39,675 bases of DNA from the IMG/VR virus record IMGVR_UViG_3300049617_000064, positions 1 through 39,675 of that record. One strand, given 5' to 3'. The notes below the pieces were generated by a model. It saw only the letters and a list, made by a program, of their open reading frames with translations. It was not told the DNA's origin and did no database searches. Below are positions 7,388-14,004 of the stretch, piece after piece. Position 1 is the first letter of the stretch; the number at the start of each line of letters is the position of its first letter. The DNA is from a virus. The translations under genes were made by a program, and so were the position numbers.

Positions 7388-8346
7388 GCGACGTTCCGGA
7401 ACCCATGACACCGCCGGATTGCGACCTCCGCGGCTTCGAGTTCATGCCCTATTTCGGCGACCGGCTGGCCAGCAGCACCTTCTACGAACTGGCGTTCTCG
7501 AACCCCAGGGCGTTCATGGCAGCGCACCGATTGTGGTGGCAAGCGTGGAAGCAATGCCCCGCCGCCAGCCTGCCAAATGACGACGTTGCCCTCGCAAGGC
7601 TCGCAGATTTCGGAGAAAACGTCCGGAATTTCAAAAAAAATCGGGAAATTTCCCTCCACGGATTTGTGCTTTGTTCAGACGGACGCCTGTATCACCCGAT
7701 GCTGGCGATCCTAGCAATCGAGGCATGGGAACGCCGAAAATACGAACGCCAGAAGAAACAGAAATACCGCCAAAAACAAAGGGATGACCAGAATCCAGAT
7801 CAGTCCGTCCCGGTCCTGTCCCCGCACCCGTCCCCGTCCCGTCCACCGGGACAGGGACCGGGACAACACCAGGGACAGGACCGGGACGTCCCCCCATCTG
7901 TCCCCGTACCTGTCCTGGGAGAAAGGAAAGGAGAGGACAGGAAAGAAGAAGAAAGAGTTCCGACTTCGTCGGCGCAAAGCGCAACAAAACAGGAACAGAT
8001 TTCCCCACCAGAACCCCAGCCGGAAAACGCCCGAGACACGCTATGGCGTGACGGCCTCGCCACCCTCCGAACTCTCACCGGCCAGGATGCCAACCGAGCC
8101 CGGTCCCTCCTCGGCCGGCTGCTCAAGCCCCTCGGCGACGACTGCGCCGCCCTGCTCGCCATCCTCGACCAGGCTCGAGACCTCCGGCCCATCGACCCGG
8201 TCCCCTGGCTCATCGCCGCCGCAGACGCACGGAAAACCACACCGGAACAGAAACACCAAGACAGTGTCAGGAAAATGTTCGAACTCCTCGAACAGGAAGA
8301 GCCAGGGCAGAACAAACCAAAACCGCAACTCAGGATCGCAAAATGA
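7384..8346 (+). CDS. DUF1376-type phage replication protein
   Basis: The 320-residue product has three parts. Residues about 18-95 resemble the DUF1376/YdaU domain (FMPYFGDRLAS, then WWQAWKQCP, LPNDDVALARLADFG). A Pro/Gln/charged low-complexity linker spans about 125-225. A C-terminal domain (LWRDGLATLRTLTG, then LGRLLKPLGDD and PWLIAAADAR) is of the kind seen at the end of phage replication proteins. DUF1376 proteins occur in prophage replication regions beside helicase loaders; the direct biochemical role is not established. The DNA encoding the linker is a dense inverted-repeat cluster, annotated separately. It overlaps both neighbours by ATGA. Confidence 0.7.
   Translation: MSDVPEPMTPPDCDLRGFEFMPYFGDRLASSTFYELAFSNPRAFMAAHRLWWQAWKQCPAASLPNDDVALARLADFGENVRNFKKNREISLHGFVLCSDGRLYHPMLAILAIEAWERRKYERQKKQKYRQKQRDDQNPDQSVPVLSPHPSPSRPPGQGPGQHQGQDRDVPPSVPVPVLGERKGEDRKEEERVPTSSAQSATKQEQISPPEPQPENARDTLWRDGLATLRTLTGQDANRARSLLGRLLKPLGDDCAALLAILDQARDLRPIDPVPWLIAAADARKTTPEQKHQDSVRKMFELLEQEEPGQNKPKPQLRIAK
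7806..7888. repeat. Nested inverted repeats inside the replication gene
   Basis: A perfect 17-bp inverted repeat (7806-7822 and 7872-7888, arms built of GTCCC/GGGAC blocks) encloses further GTCCC and GGGAC copies in its 49-base loop. More copies of the TGTCC/GGACA kind follow to about 7940. The region encodes the low-complexity linker of the replication protein, so protein function places little constraint on it. Phage lambda carries its origin iterons in the middle of its initiator gene O. By analogy this could be an origin or initiator-binding region, which is an inference. Confidence 0.6.
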
Positions 8347-8846
8347 CCGAAATCGATAAGTGGATCAGCACGTTAGCTGGATTGCTCAACCCAATGTATC
8401 CAGCATCCGTAATTCCAGCACTCAAAATCCTAAGACCGCATCTTCAAACGTTCAATCACGTGGCGTTTACTCCAGATACTGCCAGGCAAATAGCAGCAGC
8501 AGAAAGATTCGGGCCAATCCCAGACTGGAAGGTTATCTCGCCAATCCTGCAAAAAGCGGTCAAGGACGCCAGGCCGATCAATGCCGGATACCTCCCCGCA
8601 CCACGCATCCCGGATCGGGAAGAACCCAGTCCAGAGCAGCTTCAACACGTCGAGAGGTGCATGCAGAGAATCCGGGAGCACTACACCGAACAACCACAGC
8701 AGAAGCTCGCACCATATCCAACAAAGCCGTTGACAGATCAGCAACTCTCAGAAGTCAGAAAACGAGCAAACATCCCGAATCACCGCGAAATCCAGCCAAT
8801 GACACCAGGGGAGTTTCGGCGGAAACATGAGGCTGGGCTTGCCTAA
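8343..8846 (+). CDS. Hypothetical protein, 167 aa, in replication operon
   Basis: It starts with ATG at 8343 overlapping the replication gene stop (ATGA) and ends with TAA at 8844-8846. The protein is soluble-looking, with an N-terminal helical part, a Pro-rich middle and a basic C-terminus (VRKRANIPNHREI, then EFRRKHE). No Walker motif is visible, so it is not an obvious DnaC-like loader. Position and coupling suggest a replication accessory role, but the family is not recognised. Confidence 0.65.
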   Translation: MTEIDKWISTLAGLLNPMYPASVIPALKILRPHLQTFNHVAFTPDTARQIAAAERFGPIPDWKVISPILQKAVKDARPINAGYLPAPRIPDREEPSPEQLQHVERCMQRIREHYTEQPQQKLAPYPTKPLTDQQLSEVRKRANIPNHREIQPMTPGEFRRKHEAGLA

Positions 8847-9351
8847 AACCAAAATGGGGCGCAGTTTGTCGGGGGGTCGATCAAAATTTCGATCCCCCAC
8901 GCCGCCGGGCGAAAAAATCCCGAGTTAGGCCAGGGACCCCAAACCCCCATCGACCCGCCACATGCCCCGCCAGCGGGCGGAGAGGCACCGCCAGGCCGCG
9001 TAGTCCACTTGTCAGCAGGGGTAGGTGCGACCAGCGCGTTACGCCGCTGTAGGACACGTCAGCGACCTATCCTGTGCAAGCGCAACGAATCGGCGTGAGC
9101 CAGCCGGTCAGCAGGTCGGCCAACCGGCACCATCTCGACAGGGCGCTTGACAGCCGCCGCAGCCCATGACAACGATATCAACAGTTTAGCAAAGTAACGC
9201 GGAAGTGAGTTGGCATAATTGATCTTCTAAGACTTTGGAAACCCAGCGATATCAACGACTTGCCTAAGCGTAACGGATTAAATGCCTAGGCCAATACTGG
9301 CCGGATACTGGACGTAGGACACTGGTCCTGCACTGAACGAGGGGGCGAAGC
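8847..9351. other. 505-bp non-coding region with short repeats
   Basis: I see no convincing gene on either strand. The left part is GC-rich, with a stem-loop near 8872-8898 and a small CCCGC/GCGGG hairpin. The right part (about 9170-9290) is clearly more AT-rich. A 10-base direct repeat CGATATCAAC occurs at 9173-9182 and 9247-9256, 74 bases apart. GTAGGACAC occurs at 9049-9057 and 9314-9322, and ATACTGG/ACACTGG repeats lie near 9290-9325. It is placed between the replication genes and an HTH regulator, so it may hold promoters, operators or an origin. No clear -35/-10 pair was found. Confidence 0.5.
8872..8898. terminator. Stem-loop after replication operon (terminator-like)
   Basis: GGGGG (8872-8876) pairs with CCCCC (8894-8898). 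TCGA (8877-8880) pairs with TCGA (8889-8892), leaving one bulged T and an eight-base A/T-rich loop. It lies 25 bases after the stop of the gene ending at 8846. No run of T follows, so intrinsic termination is uncertain. A protein-binding site is an alternative. Confidence 0.35.
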
Positions 9352-9804
9352 ATGAGCGGCAGCGCAACGACAGCGTGGCAAGCGCCGTCGTCAAAGCACC
9401 TCCCTCGCAAGACCCCCCACAAAACCCCGTTACCTGCGCATTACGGCACTCGACCAGCGCGGGGCGAGAATTGGCTAACAATCTCAAATTTACGCCTATC
9501 TAAGGGGCTTACGGGCGCGCAGCTTGCACATGCGCTACAGATCAGCGACCAGCATCTTGAGGATTTGCGGCGCGGAACCCGTCAGCCCCACCGTCACACG
9601 GTCGTGCTCATATGGGCTCTTAGCCGTTACCCTGGCCTGATCGAGGACCTGTTGCACATCGCCGACGTGCGTGATCGTCACGGCAAGCGGCTGAGCAAGC
9701 GCGCTGAGGATGCTGTGATGCCTGGCTGGGATGATTGTCGCGCGCGGATCAAGCGGCCTGCGTCGCGGAAGAGGGGGCCGTCAGAACCCCCAGCGTCGCC
9801 TTAG
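9352..9804 (+). CDS. Putative helix-turn-helix regulator, 150 aa
   Basis: ATG at 9352 follows a GAGGGGG ribosome site seven to eight bases upstream. Residues about 45-105 look like a DNA-binding HTH (LTGAQLAHALQISDQHLEDLRRGTR, here cited by position 52-76, followed by a helix with WALSRYPGLIEDLL). The first 40 residues are basic and unstructured, and the tail is basic. It faces the two-HTH gene on the other strand, their 3' ends overlapping by 24 bases. A phage transcription regulator is likely. Target sites could be in the upstream non-coding region. Confidence 0.6.
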   Translation: MSGSATTAWQAPSSKHLPRKTPHKTPLPAHYGTRPARGENWLTISNLRLSKGLTGAQLAHALQISDQHLEDLRRGTRQPHRHTVVLIWALSRYPGLIEDLLHIADVRDRHGKRLSKRAEDAVMPGWDDCRARIKRPASRKRGPSEPPASP

Positions 9805-10152
9805 CTGCGCGACTGCCTGGCGCGTCACGCCCGACCACCGCGCCAAGTCGGCGTCTGTCAGCCGAGGATTGCGCGCAAGCTCGGCACGGATTTCCACCGC
9901 GCGCGGCGTCGGCGTATGATTGCGTGGCCTGCCTGCCTTGCCGCGCTGAGGCGACGGCGCGTCGTCTGGTGGCGGTGGCGTGTCGCCCCACTGGCGGATG
10001 AGGCTGGCCACGCGACCAGCGGCGAGGGTGCTGGGCGTGTGGCCGCGCTCAATCAGGTGAAGCGTGGAGCGGGACATGCCAAACCGGGCGGCAGCCTGGG
10101 CCTGCGTCCAGCCTTGGGCGAGGCGCCAGGCGCGGATTTGCGGGCCGGTCAT
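9781..10152 (-). CDS. Two-HTH regulator, XRE-like N-terminus
   Basis: The product is about 123 residues from ATG at 10152; a TTG start at 10194 would add 14. The N-terminus is a typical XRE/Cro-type HTH (IRAWRLAQGWTQAQAAARFG, then SRSTLHLIERG). A Pro/Arg linker follows. The C-terminus carries a second HTH-like unit (LTDADLARWSGVTRQAVAQL). Two DNA-binding units in one small protein suggest a repressor or activator of phage promoters. It is the last gene of the leftward regulatory operon. Confidence 0.75.
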   Translation of the reverse strand: MTGPQIRAWRLAQGWTQAQAAARFGMSRSTLHLIERGHTPSTLAAGRVASLIRQWGDTPPPPDDAPSPQRGKAGRPRNHTPTPRAVEIRAELARNPRLTDADLARWSGVTRQAVAQLRRRWGF

Positions 10153-10218
10153 GTCATGCGCTGAAAGTTTCTTGAAGCTGGCCGATCCGATCAAGCACCG
10201 CGGCGCGATCCGATGGGG

Positions 10219-10410
10219 CTAAAAATCTCTCCGTGGCGCCCACGGGCAGCAGGCCCAAGAGCACCAAGCGCGCGTCCGCTCACCCCGGGTCAGCGCGAAC
10301 ATATCACACGCATCGCCCTCGTCACCCGGCGAAATCGCCAGGGGCAGCGCCACTGTCCCGCAGGTCTCACACGGGCGCGGTTGCAGCGCGGGGAGATCGT
10401 CGTCGCTCAC
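10219..10410 (-). CDS. Small Cys-rich protein, 63 aa
   Basis: GTG at 10410 overlaps the RusA stop (GTGA). The protein carries CETCG near residue 14, an isolated CDMF, and CSWACCPW near the end, a spacing consistent with a zinc site. A longer version starting at 10521 would overlap RusA by over 100 bases and is not favoured. Function is unknown. Its link to RusA may mean a role in DNA processing, but that rests on gene order only. Confidence 0.5.
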   Translation of the reverse strand: MSDDDLPALQPRPCETCGTVALPLAISPGDEGDACDMFALTRGERTRAWCSWACCPWAPRRDF

Positions 10411-10844
10411 AGGCGCCAAACACACAACTCGGCCACGGGAGCCGCAGAATAGTATTTCCGAAACGAGCAAGCCACGATTTGCGAATCGTCCCTCCACAGT
10501 ATTCCGTTCAACGCATCGCAAACGAGCTTCGCAACGTTGTCAAAATCGGGCTTCCCGGTAGGGTGATCAAGTTGCATCAACGCGCGCTCTTTGCGTTTTT
10601 TGCTCCAACTATCAGCAACCGCAACTCCAACCGAAAGCTCAACACGCAGGGGGCCTGAAAGGAGCGCCATTCCAACTTGGTCAATCGCGCAGGCTTTAAT
10701 CCACGTCTCGGCATTAGCTGTTTTTTCGTCGGTGTGCACTTTGACAAATCCACCCCGACGCGAAAACCGTGGCCTCCCTTTGCCGCGCATTTCACCCGGT
10801 ATTGTCACGACTAGCGGCGAGTCGCCGGGGTAGCCGCGAGTCAT
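10407..10844 (-). CDS. rusA: RusA-family Holliday junction resolvase
   Basis: The 145-residue protein shows RusA hallmarks: TIPGEMRGKGRPRF near the N-terminus, then GKPDFDNVAKLVCDALNG, then WRDDSQIV. The acidic residues at about 100, 102, 119 and 120 are the expected catalytic and metal-binding positions. RusA enzymes are dimeric endonucleases that cut four-way junctions. In phages they resolve recombination or replication intermediates before packaging. It may work with the ERF/exonuclease pair encoded in the rightward operon. Confidence 0.92.
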   Translation of the reverse strand: MTRGYPGDSPLVVTIPGEMRGKGRPRFSRRGGFVKVHTDEKTANAETWIKACAIDQVGMALLSGPLRVELSVGVAVADSWSKKRKERALMQLDHPTGKPDFDNVAKLVCDALNGILWRDDSQIVACSFRKYYSAAPVAELCVWRL

Positions 10845-10858
10845 TCCAGAAGACCTCG

Positions 10859-11371
10859 TTATTCCGTATCGGATGTCATGATTGATGCGATTTCGGAAAT
10901 CGCATCAAACCCATGCGATCGGTGATCCACATCGACGCCGTGCGCAGTCTGCCGCGTCCAGATGTGCGCGCGGATACCAAGCTCATCCGCCGCCGCGTTG
11001 ACCTCGTGCCAGGTCGCGCCGACGATCGTCATCTCCGTGCCCTGCGGAATCATCGCCAGTGCGGCTTCCACGCTCATCGGCGGCGTCGGAACGGTGCCCA
11101 CTGGAACGGGCGCGGGCACCAGCTTCGGCCCGCTCGGCGCAGCCGATTTGCGAGGCACGCCCGCATCGGCGCGAGGCTTGCGGCCGCGCTTGGCGGGCGC
11201 CGGCGCGGGTCCGGGGGGCGGCGTGCCGCAAACAGCCGTAGCAGCATTCGCCGCATGCTCGTGCGCTTTGGTAATCGCCGCGGCTTCGATGTCGGTTTGC
11301 CGAGCATCGTCCACAATGCTGGATTCCACCGGCGCCTCAACTGCCTTTAGTGCTGCGCTATGTCGTGCCAT
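10859..11371 (-). CDS. Hypothetical protein with AT-hook-like motif, 170 aa
   Basis: ATG at 11371 has GGAG about ten bases upstream. The first 50 residues are Ala/Glu-rich and helical. The middle is Pro-rich and contains KRGRKPRADAG, close to an AT-hook core (RGRKP). The C-terminal 70 residues look like a small folded domain (ALAMIPQGTEMTIVGATWHE, then AHIWTRQT). It may be a minor-groove DNA-binding protein, an inference from the motif. The next gene, RusA, starts 15 bases after its stop. Confidence 0.65.
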   Translation of the reverse strand: MARHSAALKAVEAPVESSIVDDARQTDIEAAAITKAHEHAANAATAVCGTPPPGPAPAPAKRGRKPRADAGVPRKSAAPSGPKLVPAPVPVGTVPTPPMSVEAALAMIPQGTEMTIVGATWHEVNAAADELGIRAHIWTRQTAHGVDVDHRSHGFDAISEIASIMTSDTE

Positions 11372-11726
11372 CTGTCGTGTGCTCCAAAATGTTTAGCATC
11401 CACATTAACGCGCAATTCGCTTGCGTGCGCAAGCCCTCACGAAATAATATTTGCGGCCTGCGCCTCAAACTCACGCGCTTTGTCCGCCAGATGCCACTGT
11501 ATCGGCAAATCCGCACGATCCACGCTCGCGAAAAACGCGCGCCAGCAATCACGCGCTTCGCCGAGGAGTTCGGCGCGCAGGAATTCGCTTGCCACATGAC
11601 GCAGGGACCGCCAAAATACGTCCATTCGAAACATTTTGGATCGTCGGATGCCGTAATAACGACGCCACGGAATTCCTTGCGCAGAAACGCAGGCTCTTCG
11701 TGTGACGGTCTAACGCGATGCGTCAT
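11358..11726 (-). CDS. Small hypothetical protein, possibly frameshifted
   Basis: ATG at 11726 has an excellent AAGGAG ribosome site six bases upstream and overlaps the preceding stop (ATGA). The first half of the product looks well formed (FLRKEFRGVVITASDD, then FEWTYFGGPCVMWQ). The second half is Arg-rich and looks out of frame. Around 11590 the neighbouring frame (ORF 11437-11634) begins a much more protein-like sequence. Either there are two overlapping genes, or one gene of about 95 codons carries a frame change near codon 46. Function is unknown. Confidence 0.5.
   Translation of the reverse strand: MTHRVRPSHEEPAFLRKEFRGVVITASDDPKCFEWTYFGGPCVMWQANSCAPNSSAKRVIAGARFSRAWIVRICRYSGIWRTKRVSLRRRPQILFREGLRTQANCALMWMLNILEHTTDGTT
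11437..11634 (-). CDS. Overlapping ORF, 65 aa (likely true C-terminus of the preceding gene)
   Basis: This frame starts inside the gene at 11726 and reads SEFLRAELLGEARDCWRAFF, followed by LPIQWHLADKAREFEAQ, a convincing soluble helical sequence. Its own ATG at 11634 has no obvious ribosome site. It could be a separately translated overlapping gene, or the real C-terminal half of the 11726 gene reached by a frameshift (programmed, mutational or a sequencing error). Confidence 0.5.
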   Translation of the reverse strand: MFRMDVFWRSLRHVASEFLRAELLGEARDCWRAFFASVDRADLPIQWHLADKAREFEAQAANIIS

Positions 11727-12025
11727 GCCGATCTCCTTAAACACCGCTGCGCCAACATCCGGTCCGAATCCGCCACGAACCGCGCGGAAGCCTCGCGCAC
11801 ACGCTGCTCAAACTGCCGCTGCTCCTGCTGTCCCTCGCACGCATTACGCGGGTATTTTCCACGACCCAGACGCTTCGCGATTGCATATACGCTGCGCCCC
11901 TGCACCTGGGCGATATGCTCATCCGACCAGCCATCGGCGGACAGCTTTTCTATCAGCGTCAACTCCTCATCGGACCAGCGCGCAAACCGGCGCGGTGTGT
12001 CCGCCGTGGGTTTCTTTTGGGTCAT
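11723..12025 (-). CDS. Myb/homeodomain-like HTH protein, 100 aa
   Basis: ATG at 12025 overlaps the stop of the small membrane gene. Residues about 14-55 (RFARWSDEELTLIEKL, then GWSDEHIAQVQGRSVYAIAK) form a tri-helical Myb/SANT- or GcrA-like DNA-binding unit with conserved Trp spacing. The C-terminal 40 residues are Gln/Arg-rich and helical. It is probably a transcription regulator or DNA-binding accessory protein of the early leftward operon. An earlier in-frame ATG at 12097 would overlap the small gene and is not favoured. Confidence 0.65.
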   Translation of the reverse strand: MTQKKPTADTPRRFARWSDEELTLIEKLSADGWSDEHIAQVQGRSVYAIAKRLGRGKYPRNACEGQQEQRQFEQRVREASARFVADSDRMLAQRCLRRSA

Positions 12026-12162
12026 CCGCGGCCACCCCACCACCCGCACACGCAGTAGCCAAGCGCCGCACAGTAGATCGTCGGCCACACGAGCCACCAG
12101 GCGCCGCCGTTTGGCGGACCCGCAGGGCGATGGCGGTCAAACTCCGAACCGTCGAATGGCAT
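12022..12162 (-). CDS. Small Trp/Gly-rich membrane protein, 46 aa
   Basis: ATG at 12162-12160 shares one base with the stop of the HTH gene (TGATG), and its TGA overlaps the next ATG (ATGA). The product has a polar N-terminus and then a hydrophobic run of about 20 residues (WWLVWPTIYCAALGYCVCGW), long enough for one membrane segment. Perfect coupling on both sides supports it as a true gene. Its role is unknown. Short membrane proteins in early phage operons are often exclusion or host-takeover factors, which is a guess here. Confidence 0.6.
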   Translation of the reverse strand: MPFDGSEFDRHRPAGPPNGGAWWLVWPTIYCAALGYCVCGWWGGRG

Positions 12163-12359
12163 CACGCGCCGTCCTGCTCCAAGAAATCCACTGGCCCCAC
12201 CGCGCCATTTGTCGCCTCGATAATGCGCCGTAGCATCTTGCCCCGAGGCGTCCGCTCGCCGCTGAGATACCGATACACGGTCTGCGGCGTCACCTGGATG
12301 GCATCCGAGAAATCTGCCACGGCCACACCTCGGTCATCGATGTATTGTGAGAGCTTCAT
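12162..12359 (-). CDS. Cro-like HTH regulator, 65 aa
   Basis: This small single-domain DNA-binding protein has a Cro/XRE HTH pattern (VADFSDAIQVTPQTVYRYLS, then GERTPRGKMLRRII). ATG at 12359 is preferred over an ATG at 12425, because the upstream extension runs through the operator. A predicted promoter on the same strand (TTGACG at 12394-12389, GAATAT at 12371-12366) would start transcription at or next to the ATG, giving a leaderless mRNA like that of lambda cI from PRM. It is first in the leftward operon and probably binds the palindrome directly upstream. Confidence 0.75.
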   Translation of the reverse strand: MKLSQYIDDRGVAVADFSDAIQVTPQTVYRYLSGERTPRGKMLRRIIEATNGAVGPVDFLEQDGA

Positions 12360-12362
12360 GTT

Positions 12363-12381
12363 CCGATATTCGCCATATCGG
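12363..12381. promoter_or_regulatory. Palindromic operator next to Cro-like gene
   Basis: CCGATAT (12363-12369) and ATATCGG (12375-12381) form a perfect 7-bp inverted repeat with a five-base spacer, about nine bases from the Cro-like start codon. Related half sites follow: ATCGGTGACA (12378-12387) and, in the opposite orientation, TTCACCGATCCGG (12438-12450). This arrangement between divergent genes is what is expected of a phage repressor/Cro switch. Confidence 0.6.
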
Positions 12382-12429
12382 TGACATCCGTCAAGAGGGG
12401 GTGGCGCAAAAATAGTTCTGAGCACCCCC

Positions 12430-12457
12430 TTGCATAATTCACCGATCCGGTTAAACT
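12430..12457 (+). promoter_or_regulatory. Predicted promoter for rightward early operon
   Basis: TTGCAT at 12430-12435 and TAAACT at 12452-12457, spaced by 16 bases, resemble a sigma-70 promoter. A CACCGAT half site lies in the spacer, so a bound regulator would block it. The first gene downstream starts at 12484 with GGAG seven bases before the ATG. Confidence 0.45.
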
Positions 12458-12483
12458 GTGCGCATCAACACCGGAGCCGACCA

Positions 12484-13302
12484 ATGACAACATTCAGCAT
12501 CAAAAACCGCTGGACGGGCGCGGTCCAATACACGTGCGAATTGTCCGCAGAAGCGGCGGGATTGAGCGCAAGCCTGCAACTGGGATTTGCCGTAAAATCG
12601 GCTGTTGCCATTGGCGCGGACCTGGGTGGCGCGAACCTGCGTGGCTCGAACCTGCGTGACGCGAACCTGGGTGAAGCGAACCTGCGTGACGCGAACCTGG
12701 GTGGCGCGGACCTGGGTGGCGCGAACCTGTGTGGCGCGAACCTGCGTGGCTCGAACCTGCGTGACGCGGACCTGGGTGACGCGAACCTGGGTGAAGCGAA
12801 CCTGCGTGACGCGGACCTGCGTGGCGCGGACCTGTGTGGCGCGAACCTGCGTGGCTCGAACCTGCGTGGCGCGAACCTGCGTGGCTCGAACCTGCGTGGC
12901 GCGGACCTGGGTGACGCGAACCTGGGTGGCGTCAAGCAAGACTTTCTCGCGGAAGTCTTGCGCCTGCCCGACGAACTGGAATTTTTGCGTTCGGCTATTG
13001 TGGAGGGTCGCATCGACGGCTCGACATACAAGGGCGATTGCGCTTGTTTAGCGGGCACGCTTGCCAAATCCCGATATCCTGATCAAGAGTATAGCGGATA
13101 TTCGTTTGACGTTGCACCAGGCGTAATATTCCACGCGGCCAGTGGTAGCCCGCGTGAAATCTTTTTCACCGCGATCCGCCCCGGCGACACACCCAAAAAC
13201 AATAGCGCGGCAGCCATCGCGCTTTCCTGGACAGACGAAGCAATCGCCATCCGCGACATGATCCGCGCCACAGCGCCGTCTGTTGACAAAAGGCAACTAT
13301 AA
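12484..13302 (+). CDS. Pentapeptide-repeat protein, 272 aa
   Basis: Residues about 44-148 consist of 21 consecutive pentapeptides of the A(D/N)LxX type (for example GANLR, GSNLR, DANLG), which fold into a right-handed beta-helix. The helix has a short N-terminal lead. A C-terminal globular domain of about 120 residues follows (LRLPDELEFLRSAIVEGRID onward). Known relatives such as Qnr and MfpA mimic DNA and bind gyrase. Many others have no known role. As the first gene after the predicted early promoter it may be an early host-interaction protein, which is an inference. The start at 12484 is chosen over 12430 for its GGAG site and because the earlier one lies in the promoter. Confidence 0.9.
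   Translation: MTTFSIKNRWTGAVQYTCELSAEAAGLSASLQLGFAVKSAVAIGADLGGANLRGSNLRDANLGEANLRDANLGGADLGGANLCGANLRGSNLRDADLGDANLGEANLRDADLRGADLCGANLRGSNLRGANLRGSNLRGADLGDANLGGVKQDFLAEVLRLPDELEFLRSAIVEGRIDGSTYKGDCACLAGTLAKSRYPDQEYSGYSFDVAPGVIFHAASGSPREIFFTAIRPGDTPKNNSAAAIALSWTDEAIAIRDMIRATAPSVDKRQL
12613..12927 (+). repeat. 21 tandem 15-bp units encoding pentapeptides
   Basis: The coding DNA repeats every 15 bases (core GCGAACCTGCGTGGC and close variants) for 315 bases. Third codon positions are almost invariant: CTG for Leu, GCG for Ala, AAC/GAC for Asn/Asp. Conservation at silent positions points to recent expansion by slippage or recombination rather than protein-level selection alone. The number of units is likely to vary between relatives. 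Confidence 0.9.
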
Positions 13303-13304
13303 TC

Positions 13305-13517
13305 GTGCACATCCACAACGTCCCCGCGCTCCCGCACGACCTGCGCAGCGCCAGCCGCCGCATCCAAGCGTTGAGCGATTTGCAGGACGAATACCCCGAA
13401 GGCGATGCGCCCGCGTGGATCGCCGCAGAAATCAGGGCGTGCAGCGCTGTCGTTAGGGCGTGCTACGCAATGCTGACCGCAGAACGCACCGGAATCACCA
13501 GACTCAAAGGAATATAA
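13305..13517 (+). CDS. Hypothetical protein, 70 aa
   Basis: GTG at 13305 begins two bases after the pentapeptide stop, with AAAAGG about eleven bases upstream. The product is mostly helical (LRSASRRIQALSDLQDEY, then IAAEIRACSAVVRACYAML). No family is recognised. It sits in the rightward early operon among other short genes. Moderate confidence that it is expressed. Confidence 0.55.
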   Translation: MHIHNVPALPHDLRSASRRIQALSDLQDEYPEGDAPAWIAAEIRACSAVVRACYAMLTAERTGITRLKGI

Positions 13518-13519
13518 AT

Positions 13520-13714
13520 ATGTCATGCTATGTCTACGACACCGAGCTTGAGGGCATGCACGCGGTGCTCAAAGCGGTGGAGCACCTGTCCGACGAGGAG
13601 CGTGAGCGCGTGTTCGAGTGGGTGTCGCACCGCGTCGGATTCTTGGCCGAGAAAAACGCGGACGAGGCGCGCATTGCAAAAGCCTCTGCCGCGCTTGCCG
13701 AGGTGGCAGAATGA
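13520..13714 (+). CDS. Hypothetical protein, 64 aa
   Basis: ATG at 13520 has a good AAAGGA site eight bases upstream, and the stop overlaps the next start (ATGA). It is an acidic helical protein (HAVLKAVEHLSDEERERVFE, then WVSHRVGFLAEKNADEARIA). No family is recognised. Confidence 0.65.
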   Translation: MSCYVYDTELEGMHAVLKAVEHLSDEERERVFEWVSHRVGFLAEKNADEARIAKASAALAEVAE

Positions 13715-14004
13715 GCGGGCGCGACGCAGACATGACCGCTCCAATCGACCCAAACGAACTGCGCATCTGGGCCATCAACGTGGCGCGCGCACGCTTCACA
13801 TGGCTGCCCGAGCGTGAGCGATCAGACATTCTCGGTCGCGTCATTGCCGAGATGGTCAGCCGCGCGGATCAGGCCGAGGGCCGGGCGCAGTCTGCAGTGA
13901 TGGCGCTGCCCGCTGAGGTTATTCCGCTCGCCAGCCGGCGCCGCGCGACAATGGGCGACGTGCTGCGTGACGTAACAGGGCGCGGGCCGGACGGTGCGGC
14001 ATGA
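13711..14004 (+). CDS. Hypothetical protein, 97 aa
   Basis: The start is coupled to the previous gene by ATGA. The protein is helical in its first 60 residues (LRIWAINVARARFTWLPERE, then DILGRVIAEMVSRA) and basic near the end. No known domain is seen. It is encoded just upstream of the recombination genes and probably co-transcribed with them. Confidence 0.6.
   Translation: MSGRDADMTAPIDPNELRIWAINVARARFTWLPERERSDILGRVIAEMVSRADQAEGRAQSAVMALPAEVIPLASRRRATMGDVLRDVTGRGPDGAA

Noticed and set aside
12613-12927. CRISPR-like regular repeat spacing
   Set aside because: The units are contiguous 15-bp coding repeats without spacers.
12451-13067. Minus-strand ORFs with regular TQVRA or FASPR repeats
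   Set aside because: They are mirror images of the 15-bp pentapeptide-coding repeats and have no other support.
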